This document shows, piece by piece, positions 44,505 to 53,630 of a stretch of 64,000 nt of DNA. Location of the stretch: assembly GCA_903822175.1 (NCBI GenBank), contig CAIJOB010000042.1:124001-188000 (forward strand). Reading direction: 5' to 3'. A program made the translations under genes and the position numbers. Source of the stretch: an uncultured Alphaproteobacteria bacterium (GTDB taxonomy: Bacteria; Pseudomonadota; Alphaproteobacteria; Caulobacterales; Caulobacteraceae). The notes beneath the pieces were generated by a model. The model did no database searches. It saw nothing but the letters and a program-made list of their open reading frames with translations, and was not told where the DNA came from. Position 1 is the first letter of the stretch. The number at the start of each line of letters is the position of its first letter.

Positions 44505-46022
44505 CTAGGCGGTCTCTTTTAGCCGCCGCCGGCGCTCCACCGACGAGGGGATGCGCATGGCTTCGCGGTATTTGGCGACGGTGCGGCGCGCGATATCGAC
44601 GCCGGCGGTCTTGAGGATGTCGACGATGGTGTCGTCGGAGTGGACGTCGCGCTCGCTGGCTTCGGTGTCGATCAGCTGCTTGATCTTGTGGCGGACGCTC
44701 TCGGCGGAGTGGGCCTCGCCGCCTTCCGACGACTGGATGGCCGAGGTGAAGAAGAACTTCATCTCGAAGACGCCGCGCGGGGTGGCCAGGTACTTGTTCG
44801 AGGTCACGCGGCTGACGGTCGACTCGTGCATGCCGATGGCGTCGGCGACGGTCTTCAGGTTGAGCGGCCGCAGGTGTTCGACGCCATAGGCCAGGAAGGC
44901 GTCCTGCTGGCGGACGATCTCGGAGGAGACCTTGAGGATGGTCTTGGCCCGCTGGTCGAGGCTCTTGACCAGCCAGCTCGCCTGGGCGGCGCAGTCGGAG
45001 ACGAAGGTCTTCTCCTGATCGGTGCGGGCGCTGGCCGAGACGCGGGCGTGGTAGCGCTGGTCGACCAGCAGGCGCGGCAGGGTCTCGGAGTTCAGCTCCA
45101 CGTGCCAGAGGCCGCCCAGGCCTTCGCGGACGTAGACGTCGGGCACGACGGTCTGGGCCGGCTCGCCGCCGAAGGAGGCGCCGGGCTTGGGCGTGAGGGC
45201 GCGCAGTTCGGCGACCATCTCGCGCAGATCCTCGTCGTCGACGCCGCAGGCGCGCTTCAGCGCCGGCATGTCGCGCTTGGCGAGCAGCTGCAGATTGTCG
45301 AGCAGGGCGGCCATGGCCGGGTCGAAGCGGTTCTGATCCTTCAGTTGGATCATCAGGCATTCGCGCAGATCGCGGGCGCAGATGCCGGCCGGCTCGAAGC
45401 CTTGCAGAACGGCCAGCACGGCCTCCAGCATCTCTTCGGCGCAGCCCAGGCGCTCGGCGACCTCAGTCAGGTCGGCGCGCAGGTAGCCGCCCTCGTCCAC
45501 GGAATCGATCAGCACTGTCGCGGCGGCGGCTTGCGCGCCGGTCAGGCCGCTGGCGGAGAGCTGCTCGTGCAGATGTTCGCTGAGCGTCTGTTCGCGGGTG
45601 AGCACGCTCTCAAGGCCGTCGGAGTCGCCTTCGAACGAGCCGCCGCTGCGGGCCTTGGACCAGTCGACCGACGCGCCGGCCTCGGCCCCGCCGTAGCCAG
45701 AGTCCGCCATGTCGTTCTGCGCGTCGCCGGTGACGCGCTCGCCGGGCGAGGCCTCGTCGTGGCTGGTGTCCAGCTCGGCGCGGGCGCCGGCGTCGTCCAT
45801 TCGGTCGGTAGCGTGGTCTTGGGCGGCCTCGATGGGCGCCTCGGCGTCCGGCTCGGCGTCGCGCTCGTCGCGCTGCAGCAGCGGGTTCTTTTCAAGTTCG
45901 GCGTCGACATAGGCGTCGAGCTCAAGATTCGACAACTGCAGCAGCTTGATCGCCTGCTGCAGCTGCGGCGTGATGACCAGTCCCTGGCCCTGCCGGATCT
46001 CGAGACGCGCGCTGAGCGCCAA
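44505..46022 (-). CDS. rpoN: RNA polymerase sigma-54 factor
   Basis: About 505 residues. Region I is the Gln/Leu-rich ARLEIRQGQGLVITPQLQQA segment; an acidic region II follows (residues 60-130). The core-binding domain includes LLIDSVDEGGYLRADLTEV-like sequence; the HTH has HESTVSRVTSNKYL, and the RpoN box ARRTVAKYREAM lies near the end. The frame extends to a TTG at 46046; I prefer the TTG at 46022, giving MALSARLEIR as in relatives. lptB normally lies just upstream but here is separated by two genes. Confidence 0.94.
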   Translation of the reverse strand: MALSARLEIRQGQGLVITPQLQQAIKLLQLSNLELDAYVDAELEKNPLLQRDERDAEPDAEAPIEAAQDHATDRMDDAGARAELDTSHDEASPGERVTGDAQNDMADSGYGGAEAGASVDWSKARSGGSFEGDSDGLESVLTREQTLSEHLHEQLSASGLTGAQAAAATVLIDSVDEGGYLRADLTEVAERLGCAEEMLEAVLAVLQGFEPAGICARDLRECLMIQLKDQNRFDPAMAALLDNLQLLAKRDMPALKRACGVDDEDLREMVAELRALTPKPGASFGGEPAQTVVPDVYVREGLGGLWHVELNSETLPRLLVDQRYHARVSASARTDQEKTFVSDCAAQASWLVKSLDQRAKTILKVSSEIVRQQDAFLAYGVEHLRPLNLKTVADAIGMHESTVSRVTSNKYLATPRGVFEMKFFFTSAIQSSEGGEAHSAESVRHKIKQLIDTEASERDVHSDDTIVDILKTAGVDIARRTVAKYREAMRIPSSVERRRRLKETA

Positions 46023-46182
46023 AGCCAAACCCCCAATACACCCCAAAGAGGGGCACAGGCCCCCTTGGCCCGGTTCTTGCTTTCGACCTTAGCCGCGCGA
46101 AGGCGACCGATTGGTTAATGCTGGTTACGATCCATGCGCCGTGGCCTTCGTCGCAGCGGGTGTTGGCTCAAGCGTGTCCACC

Positions 46183-46208
46183 TGCCACTCTCTGTCAGTA
46201 CGATGGCA
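46183..46208. promoter_or_regulatory. Inverted repeat upstream of the WYL regulator
   Basis: TGCCA and TGGCA are separated by 16 bp, 16-41 bp before the regulator's start at 46224. The position fits an autoregulatory operator, but 5-bp arms can arise by chance. Confidence 0.3.
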
Positions 46209-46223
46209 AGATGAGTTGAGGTC

Positions 46224-46949
46224 ATGCGGCGCGCCGACCGGCTGTTCCAGATCATCCAGGTGCTGCGCCGCACGCGCCGGCCGGTGACCGCCGACGCCAT
46301 GGCCGTGGAGCTGGAGACGTCGAAGCGGACCATCTACCGCGACATCGCCGACCTGATGGCCCAGCGGGTGCCGATCCGGGGCGAGGCGGGGGTCGGCTAT
46401 GTGCTGGACGGCGGATACGACCTGCCGCCGCTGATGCTGACGCCCGATGAGATCGAGGCCGCCGTGCTGGGCGCCCAGTGGGTGGCCGGGCGCGGCGACC
46501 CGGCGCTGGCCCGCGCCGCCCAGGACCTGATCGGCAAGATCGTCGCCGCCGTGCCCGAGCGCCTACGGCCCTTTGCGCTGGAGCCTTCGGCCCGCGCGGT
46601 GCCCAAGTGGAACATCGCGCCGGACGGGCTCGACATGGCCGAGGTACGCCACGCGATCCGCAACGGCCGCAAGATCGCGCTGGGCTACCGCGACGAGCAG
46701 GACCAGGTCAGCCAGCGCACCGTCTGGCCCTTCGCGGTCGGCTATCATGAAACGGTGCGGCTGATGATCGCCTGGTGCGAGCTGCGCACCGACTTCCGCA
46801 GCTTCCGCACCGACCGGGTGACCGCCGCGGAGTTCCTGGAAGATCGCTATCCCGAACGGCCGGCGACCCTGCGCGCCCGCTACCGCCGCGCGATGAACGA
46901 GCAGATGGCGGCGATGGGCGCGACGCGGCCGGGGCCTGCGACGGACTAG
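46224..46949 (+). CDS. HTH-WYL domain transcriptional regulator (YafY type)
   Basis: A 241-residue regulator. The N-terminal HTH_11 domain (RRADRLFQIIQVLRRTRRPV, then LETSKRTIYRDIADL) is followed by GEAGVGYVLDGGYDLPPLML and a WYL domain (IALGYRDEQDQVSQRTVWPF near residue 150) ending in a WCX-like region. WYL domains sense nucleic acids or small ligands. It is divergent from rpoN and convergent with the periplasmic protein gene 5 bp downstream. Target unknown. Confidence 0.92.
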   Translation: MRRADRLFQIIQVLRRTRRPVTADAMAVELETSKRTIYRDIADLMAQRVPIRGEAGVGYVLDGGYDLPPLMLTPDEIEAAVLGAQWVAGRGDPALARAAQDLIGKIVAAVPERLRPFALEPSARAVPKWNIAPDGLDMAEVRHAIRNGRKIALGYRDEQDQVSQRTVWPFAVGYHETVRLMIAWCELRTDFRSFRTDRVTAAEFLEDRYPERPATLRARYRRAMNEQMAAMGATRPGPATD

Positions 46950-46954
46950 GCGCC

Positions 46955-47596
46955 CTAGTTGATGTCGAGCTTGTCCGGGACCTTGGGCAGGTGGATGCGC
47001 CTGGCGTTCGGCTGGGCGGCGGGATCGTAGGTCAGCACGCCCTTCACAGTCGGCAGCGGCGCGCGATGGCCGTCGGCGAACTCGACCTCGCCGGAGGGGA
47101 CGCCGACGAAGCCGACGTTGGAGAGCTTCGGCATGGCCATGGCCATGATCCCGGCCGCCTTCTTCTCGCCGACCGCGGCCTGGGCGATGGCGGCGGCCAG
47201 TTCACGGGCGTCGAGGTCGGCGGCGGGCGCGAGGGTCGGCTCAACGCCCAGGACAGTGTTGATCTTGGTGGCCGGATCAACGCCGATGGCGAGCTTGGCC
47301 TCGGCGAGTTGCGCCAGGCTCGGCAGGCGCGGAACCTTGCCCATCGGCCCGAGCGGCAAGGGCGTGCGACGCTCCCCCTCGACGATCCAGACCGACGCGG
47401 TCAGGGGCTGCGAGCCCAGCTTCAGGTAGTAGGCCATGGTGAAATGGCTGCGCTCGGCCGGCGCCAGTTCCAGGTAGCCCTTGAGGAACGGAAACGCCTT
47501 GCCGATTTCGACCACCTTCTCGGCGGCGAGCGCCGGGGATGCGGCGGCCAGGATCAAGGCGAGAGCGGGAAGCAGCCTGCGAAGTCGGTGGGACAT
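46955..47596 (-). CDS. Exported hypothetical protein downstream of lptB
   Basis: A 213-residue protein with a signal peptide (LPALALILAAASPALA, cleavage near residue 25). The mature part starts VVEIGKAFPFLKGYLELAPA and includes VDPATKINTVLGVEPTLAPA; it ends RRIHLPKVPDKLDIN. No domain recognised. AGGAG precedes the ATG. It follows lptB by 24 bp on the same strand, so it may be co-transcribed with the LPS transport genes, but a role in that pathway is only a guess. Confidence 0.8.
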   Translation of the reverse strand: MSHRLRRLLPALALILAAASPALAAEKVVEIGKAFPFLKGYLELAPAERSHFTMAYYLKLGSQPLTASVWIVEGERRTPLPLGPMGKVPRLPSLAQLAEAKLAIGVDPATKINTVLGVEPTLAPAADLDARELAAAIAQAAVGEKKAAGIMAMAMPKLSNVGFVGVPSGEVEFADGHRAPLPTVKGVLTYDPAAQPNARRIHLPKVPDKLDIN

Positions 47597-47620
47597 GGCG
47601 GGCTCCTAGATGACGAAGGC

Positions 47621-48379
<759 letters not shown>

Positions 48380-48410
48380 GCGTTCACCAGCCCCAGGCTG
48401 AGCTTACCGG

Positions 48411-49109
48411 TCACTGAGCCGTCTTCTTCTTTTTCGGCTTGGCGGGAGCCGCGTCACCGGTCGCCGCGCCCGGGGTCGCGCCAGCCGCCGCGCCGGTCGT
48501 CGCCGAGGCGTCGGTGGCGGCGTCCTTCGGATAGAACACGCCGCGCGGACGGTTCTTGGCCGCGGCGCCCTTGCCCTGGCCTTCCATGTGACCTTCGCCG
48601 GTCTGGGTGTTGTAGACCATCTTGGTGCCGCGCATGACGTTCTGGCCGTCGACGGCGGTCACGTCGCCGGTGATGGTGATGGTCGTGGAGCCATAGTCGT
48701 AGAAGGCGTTGTCGCCATGCACGCGGCGGCCGTCCGCCGCGGCGTAGTAGACGTTGCCCTTGGCCTCCAGGCTGACGGTGTCGCCGCAGGCGGTGCCGGG
48801 ACCCGACGCCGCGCCGGCCGGGGCCTTTTGCTTCGCCAGGACTTCCTGGTGGGTGATCATCACGTCGGCGCGCAGGCGCGAGGTGTCCTGCAGGGCCTCG
48901 GCCGAGCCGGACCAGATCGCCGTGCAGTCGGAACTGCGCGATTCGGCGGAGTCGGAGCGGATATCGACCGGCGCCTTGCCCTGCTTGCCCGCAGGCGCAG
49001 GCGTCGGCGCGGCGGCCGGGGCCGCAGCCTCAGCGCCTTGCGCCGCCAGGAGCGCCGCTGCCAGCACCGCCATCGCGATCAGGCTTTTCATCGACTGGCT
49101 CAGCCTCAC
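48411..49109 (-). CDS. lptA: LPS transport periplasmic protein LptA
   Basis: A 232-residue OstA-domain protein that forms the periplasmic LPS bridge. Signal peptide SLIAMAVLAAALLAAQGAEA; the beta-jellyroll region has ADVMITHQEVLAKQ and YYAAADGRRVHGDNAFYDY. The end is Ala/Pro rich with a lysine tail KPKKKKTAQ, longer than in E. coli. The GTG at 49109 overlaps the lptC stop (GTGA); ATG at 49091 is an alternative start closer to the signal peptide. Confidence 0.93.
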   Translation of the reverse strand: MRLSQSMKSLIAMAVLAAALLAAQGAEAAAPAAAPTPAPAGKQGKAPVDIRSDSAESRSSDCTAIWSGSAEALQDTSRLRADVMITHQEVLAKQKAPAGAASGPGTACGDTVSLEAKGNVYYAAADGRRVHGDNAFYDYGSTTITITGDVTAVDGQNVMRGTKMVYNTQTGEGHMEGQGKGAAAKNRPRGVFYPKDAATDASATTGAAAGATPGAATGDAAPAKPKKKKTAQ

Positions 49110-49744
49110 TTCGGTTGCAGGCGCGTGTGGACTTCGCCCGTAAAGACCATGCGCGCGCCCTTGTCATAGACGCTGTAGGACTTTGCTTGGATTTGTCCAA
49201 GAGACCCCGCGCCCTGAACGGTGTCTGAACCGCCCAGATCGCCGCTCTTGAGATCGTACAGCGAGGTGGCCGTGTCGAAGGCGCCACGGGCGCTGGAGAG
49301 CCGCACGCCCTTGCTCAGTTCCAGCTTGCTGGTGTCCTCGTGGAACACGCCGGCCCCGCCGGTGATGTGGGTCGGATCGGCGCCGTCGGCGTCGAGGGTG
49401 AGGATCGGGTGGTCGAGATAGACCTTCTGATAGTCGCGGGTGTCGCGGGTGGCGGTGAGCGAGGTCAGCACGAAGGGCCTTCCGCGCGCGTCGCGGCCGA
49501 CGAAGTGCGGCTTCACCAGCCGGATGGGATCGTTGGCGTTGCCCGGCGGAAGCCGCTGCGAGGTGAGCGCGTTGTAGGCGACCGAGGCGCCGAGCGCCAA
49601 AAGGATCGCGCCGATCAGCAGCGGCAGGATCAGGCGATAGACCCGGATCAGACGCGAGCGGCGGCGCCAGCGCTGGATCGAGACCCGCCGCGCCCGGCCT
49701 TCGCTGGCGCCGGGCGGCATCGGGATGTCGGAAACCGCGGTCAT
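49106..49744 (-). CDS. lptC: LPS export protein LptC
   Basis: A 212-residue single-pass protein. A basic N-terminus (RRVSIQRWRRRSRLIR) leads into one membrane helix (LILPLLIGAILLALGASVAY, about residues 40-60) and a periplasmic jellyroll with HFVGRDARGRPFVLTS and GGAGVFHEDTSKLELSKG. It passes LPS from LptB2FG to LptA. The frame runs on into the ribonuclease D gene; ATG at 49744 is the natural start, 10 bp after that gene's stop. Confidence 0.93.
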   Translation of the reverse strand: MTAVSDIPMPPGASEGRARRVSIQRWRRRSRLIRVYRLILPLLIGAILLALGASVAYNALTSQRLPPGNANDPIRLVKPHFVGRDARGRPFVLTSLTATRDTRDYQKVYLDHPILTLDADGADPTHITGGAGVFHEDTSKLELSKGVRLSSARGAFDTATSLYDLKSGDLGGSDTVQGAGSLGQIQAKSYSVYDKGARMVFTGEVHTRLQPK

Positions 49745-49754
49745 CGTTTCGGCA

Positions 49755-50402
49755 TCAGCTATGGGCGAAGATGTCGACATCTTCCCACCCGGCGACGTCC
49801 AGCTGGGCGCGATGGGGCAGGAAGGCGAAACAGGCCCGCGCCAGGCCGTCGCGGCCCTCGCGGACCAGCATCTCGTCGAGACGCTCGCGCAACCCATGCA
49901 GGTACAGCACGTCGGAGGCGGCGTAGGCCACCTGGTCCTCGCTGAGCTTTTGCTGGCCCCAGTCGGAGCTCTGCTGGGCCTTGGAGAGGTCGACGCCCAG
50001 GAGCTCCTTGGTGACGTCCTTCAGCCCGTGGCGGTCGGTGTAGGTGCGCGCGAGCTTCGACGCGATCTTGGTGCAGTAGACGGGCGCGGTCACCACCCCA
50101 AGGTGAAGCCAGAACATGGCGATATCAAAGCGGCCGAAGTGGAAGAGCTTCAGGACCGCCGGGTCGGTGAGCAGCGCCTTGAGGTTGGGGGCGTCATAGG
50201 TCGCGCGGTCGAGCTGCACGACATGGGCTTCGCCTTGGCCGTCGGAGAGCTGCACCACGCAGAGCGGATCGCGGCCGAGCCGCAGGCCCATGGTTTCCGA
50301 ATCGATGGCCACCACGCTCGCGCCGGCCAGCGCGCCGGCCGGCAGGTCGCCCTGGTGCACGTGTGTGATGACCTTCTTCAAGCTGCGCTCCGCCAGATCC
50401 AT
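49755..50402 (-). CDS. Ribonuclease D-like 3'-5' exonuclease
   Basis: A 215-residue DEDD exonuclease without an HRDC domain, the short form seen next to lptC in many Alphaproteobacteria. Exo I is VAIDSETMGLRLGRDPL near residue 32, Exo II KLFHFGRFDIAMFW near 85, Exo III QVAYAASDVLYLHGL near 160. It should trim tRNA or other RNA 3' ends. The start at 50402 sits about 16 bp from a TATATT element on the minus strand. Confidence 0.92.
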   Translation of the reverse strand: MDLAERSLKKVITHVHQGDLPAGALAGASVVAIDSETMGLRLGRDPLCVVQLSDGQGEAHVVQLDRATYDAPNLKALLTDPAVLKLFHFGRFDIAMFWLHLGVVTAPVYCTKIASKLARTYTDRHGLKDVTKELLGVDLSKAQQSSDWGQQKLSEDQVAYAASDVLYLHGLRERLDEMLVREGRDGLARACFAFLPHRAQLDVAGWEDVDIFAHS

Positions 50403-50491
50403 CCCCGGCTACAATATAGAGCCCCAAGGCTCCGGGGGTAGAGGGCGCCTTGGTAAGGGGCGCTTTATGACCACCCTCCCTTAAGAGAGGA

Positions 50492-50578
<87 letters not shown>

Positions 50579-50701
50579 CCGATCCGTCGGATCGCGCGAG
50601 CCGGCTTCCTTAAAGCCCCGCCCTGCCTCGGTCAACGGCCCCGTTGGCCTCTTGGGCAGCAGCGATTGCAGCCGGGCGCGGCATCCGCTATCCGCTCCCC
50701 T

Positions 50702-51694
50702 ATGCAGAACCTCGTCACCGTCTTCGGCGGATCCGGCTTCATCGGCGCCCAGGCCGTGCGCCAGCTCGCCAAATCCGGCTGGCGGATCCGGGTCGCGGTG
50801 CGCAATCCGGCCAAGGCCTACGCCATGCGGCTGCACGGCGACGTGGGCCAGATCGACATCGTCCAGGCCAATATCCGCAACGAGGCGTCGCTGCGCCGTG
50901 CACTGGCCGGTGCGACGGCGTCGGTGAACCTGGTCGGCGTGCTGAAAGAGACCGGCCGCCAAGGGTTCCAGGCGTTGCAGGTCATGGGCGCGCGCAACGT
51001 CGCCGCCGCCGCGAAGGCCGAGGGCGTCACCCGCGTCGTGCAGATGTCGGCGATCGGCGCCGACGCTGACTCCGAGTCGAAGTACGCCCGCACCAAGGCG
51101 CAGGGTGAGGCCGCTGTCCGCGAAATCTATCCCGACGCCGTGGTGGTGCGCCCCTCCATCGTGTTCGGCCCGGACGACGACTTCTTCAACCGCTTCGCCG
51201 CCATGGCGCAGATCAGCCCGGTGCTGCCGCTGATCGGTGGCGGCCACACCCGTTTCCAGCCGGTGTTCGTCGGCGACGTCGGCAAGGCGCTGGCCGTCGC
51301 GGCGACCGCGCCCGAAGCGGCGGGCCAGACCTATGAGCTGGGCGGCCCGGCGGCCTTCACCTTCCGCCAGCTGCTGGAGCTGATGCTGAGCGAGATCGGC
51401 AAGCGCCGCGTGCTGCTGCCCCTGCCCTGGCCGGCGGCGAGCCTGCTGGGCGCGGCGGGCGACGCGGCCGACGGCCTGGCCGGCGTCATCGGCGCCTCGC
51501 TGTCGATCCCGGTCACCGCCGACCAGGTCATCTTGTTGAAGAGCGACAATGTGGTGAGCGGCGCCTATCCGGGGCTCACCGAGCTGGGGATCACGCCCAC
51601 GACCCTGGAAGCGGTGCTGCCGAGCTATCTCTACCGCTTCCGCAAGGGCGGCCAGTACGCAGACCAGGAAGACCGCGAACTCGCCGCCGTCTAG
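50702..51694 (+). CDS. NDUFA9-like NAD(P)H-binding protein
   Basis: A 330-residue extended/atypical SDR. The nucleotide loop is VTVFGGSGFIGAQAVRQLAK at the N-terminus; VVRPSIVFGPDDDFFNRFA near 155 and FQPVFVGDVGKALAVAA near 195 are typical of the complex I NDUFA9 family. Alphaproteobacterial members are linked to complex I assembly or quinone pathways, but the complex I genes are not here. ATG at 50702; divergent from tRNA-Leu. Confidence 0.9.
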   Translation: MQNLVTVFGGSGFIGAQAVRQLAKSGWRIRVAVRNPAKAYAMRLHGDVGQIDIVQANIRNEASLRRALAGATASVNLVGVLKETGRQGFQALQVMGARNVAAAAKAEGVTRVVQMSAIGADADSESKYARTKAQGEAAVREIYPDAVVVRPSIVFGPDDDFFNRFAAMAQISPVLPLIGGGHTRFQPVFVGDVGKALAVAATAPEAAGQTYELGGPAAFTFRQLLELMLSEIGKRRVLLPLPWPAASLLGAAGDAADGLAGVIGASLSIPVTADQVILLKSDNVVSGAYPGLTELGITPTTLEAVLPSYLYRFRKGGQYADQEDRELAAV

Positions 51695-51754
51695 GCTGAA
51701 CGGTTTCAACGACCGGCGTTACGTGCTGAGATCGCCCCTTGGGGGGACCTGAAC

Positions 51755-52660
51755 ATGAGCGAGATCGTCGGCGAATGGCCGCGCAAGACCCGCGAGCTGC
51801 AGAACCACCACATGGATTCGACGCTGTGGGACGACTTTCCGTTCCGCGACGACGACGTGATCGTCGGCACCTACGCCAAGACTGGCACCACCTGGACGCA
51901 GCAGATCGTCGGCCAGCTGATCTTGCAGGGCGACGCCCAGATAGCCATGACCGAGCTTTCGCCGTGGTGGGACATGCGGTTCATCCCGCCGGAAGCCCGC
52001 GAGGCGCTGCACGCCCAGGCCCATCGCCGGGTGATCAAGACCCACCTTCCCGCCGACGCCCTGGTGATGTCGCCCAAGGCCAAATACCTCTACGTCGCCC
52101 GGGATGGCCGCGACGTGGTCTGGAGCCTGCACAACCACCATTCCAACCACACTGAGGAGGCGTTCCAGGTCTTCAACGAAACACCCGGCCGGGTCGGGCC
52201 GACCCTGCCGCGAGCCGATCCGGATATCCGGCGCTATTTCATGACCTGGCTGGAGACCGACGGGACGCCCTATTGGTCGTTCTGGGAGAACATCGCCAGC
52301 TGGTGGGCGCTGCGGCATCACCCGAACGTCAGGCTGGTGCATTTCGCTAAGTTGAAAGCCGACCTGGCCGGTGAGATGCGCGAGATCGCCGATTTCCTCG
52401 AGATCGAGATCCCGGAGGATCGCTGGCCGCAGGCGGTGGAGCACTGCACCTTCGACTACATGAAGGCGCACGCCGAGCGTTACGCACCGGGCGCCGGCAT
52501 GTTCTGGGAAGGCGGCGCCGACACCTTCATCCACAAAGGCAATAACGGCCGCTGGAAGGACGTGCTGACGCCGGCCGAGAGCCTGGCCTATGAGCGGATG
52601 GCGCGGGAGCGGCTGGGCGAGGACTGCGCGCGGTGGCTGATGACGGGTGAGGACGCCTAG
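51755..52660 (+). CDS. Cytosolic-type sulfotransferase
   Basis: A 301-residue sulfotransferase using PAPS. The 5'-phosphosulfate loop is TYAKTGTTWTQQIVGQL near residues 40-56, the 3'-phosphate site is VARDGRDVVWSLHNHH near 110, and the C-terminal PAPS loop is IHKGNNGRWKDVLTP near 265. The acceptor (lipid, phenol or carbohydrate) is unknown. A G-rich site precedes the ATG. Its stop shares CTAG with the convergent uppP stop. Confidence 0.92.
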   Translation: MSEIVGEWPRKTRELQNHHMDSTLWDDFPFRDDDVIVGTYAKTGTTWTQQIVGQLILQGDAQIAMTELSPWWDMRFIPPEAREALHAQAHRRVIKTHLPADALVMSPKAKYLYVARDGRDVVWSLHNHHSNHTEEAFQVFNETPGRVGPTLPRADPDIRRYFMTWLETDGTPYWSFWENIASWWALRHHPNVRLVHFAKLKADLAGEMREIADFLEIEIPEDRWPQAVEHCTFDYMKAHAERYAPGAGMFWEGGADTFIHKGNNGRWKDVLTPAESLAYERMARERLGEDCARWLMTGEDA

Positions 52661-53460
52661 CGGGTCATCAACAGCGCCAGGCCCGCGCCGCCGATCAGGA
52701 TGCGCAGCCAGCCGAAGGGGGCGTAGCCGCGCCGGGTGATCACCACCAGCATGGCGCGGATGACGAACAGCGCGACCACGAACGAGACCACGAAGCCCAC
52801 GGCCACCAGCTCGATATGGCCCATGTTCGCCAGGTCGTGGCGGCTCTTCCAGGCGTCGACCGTGAAGGCCCCGGCCATCACCGGAATGGCCAGCAGGAAG
52901 GAGAACTCCGCGGCCACGCGCTTTTCCACGCCCATCAGCATGGCGCCGACGATCGTCGCGCCGGAGCGCGAGACGCCAGGCACCAGTGCCAGGCACTGGA
53001 AGAGGCCGATGATGAAGGAGGTGCCGAGCGGGATCGCCATGGCGTCCTTGCGCGTCGGATAGGGGGCGAAGCGGTCGATCACCAGCAGCACCACGCCGCC
53101 GATGATCAGTGAGACGCAGATCAGCCGCGGGCTCTCGAACAGGATGTGCTTGATGACGTCGTGCAGCAGCAGGCCGGCGACAGCCGCCGGGATGAAGGCC
53201 ACCAGCAGGCTCAGCACGAAGCCCCGGGCCCTGGGCACCGTCGGCGCCATCAGCGCGATCTGCCACAGGCGCTGGAAGTAGATCACCACCACCGCCAGGA
53301 TCGCGCCCAGCTGGATCAGCACGCAGAAGGTGTCCCAGAAGGGGTCGGTAAGGCCCATGGCCAGCTTGGAGAGCAGCAGCATGCCGGTGGACGACACCGG
53401 GATGAACTCGGTCAGCCCCTCGATGAGGCCGAGAATGACGGCGTGAATCCAGTCCGACAT
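52657..53460 (-). CDS. uppP: Undecaprenyl-diphosphatase
   Basis: A 267-residue BacA-type membrane phosphatase that recycles the lipid carrier for peptidoglycan and O-antigen. Active-site segments are EGLTEFIPVSSTGMLLL near residue 14 and PGVSRSGATIVG near 160; about eight membrane helices. In classical UppP the first block reads PVSSTGH with a histidine; here it is PVSSTGM, a change at a conserved position worth noting. Convergent overlap with the sulfotransferase. Confidence 0.95.
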   Translation of the reverse strand: MSDWIHAVILGLIEGLTEFIPVSSTGMLLLSKLAMGLTDPFWDTFCVLIQLGAILAVVVIYFQRLWQIALMAPTVPRARGFVLSLLVAFIPAAVAGLLLHDVIKHILFESPRLICVSLIIGGVVLLVIDRFAPYPTRKDAMAIPLGTSFIIGLFQCLALVPGVSRSGATIVGAMLMGVEKRVAAEFSFLLAIPVMAGAFTVDAWKSRHDLANMGHIELVAVGFVVSFVVALFVIRAMLVVITRRGYAPFGWLRILIGGAGLALLMTR

Positions 53461-53630
53461 GGCGATCCCCGAATACGGCCCCGCTCGCGGCGCAGCCGCC
53501 GCTGAGCCTTAAGGAATGGGCAGGTATGGTGAAGAAGCCGTTTACCGGCTTTGCCCCTCGCCGCCTCCCCAGACCGCGTATATCCCTGTCTGCGACTTGT
53601 CCTGAACCAATTTCCCTGGGGTAAACCAGT

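Noticed and set aside
44129-44505. Sigma-54 promoters upstream of the PEP-CTERM genes, as known in some exosortase systems
   Set aside because: I found no GG-N10-GC element with the right flanks upstream of these genes.
46115-46333. 72-codon minus-strand frame before rpoN
   Set aside because: Overlaps the start of the WYL regulator gene in antisense and shows no protein features.
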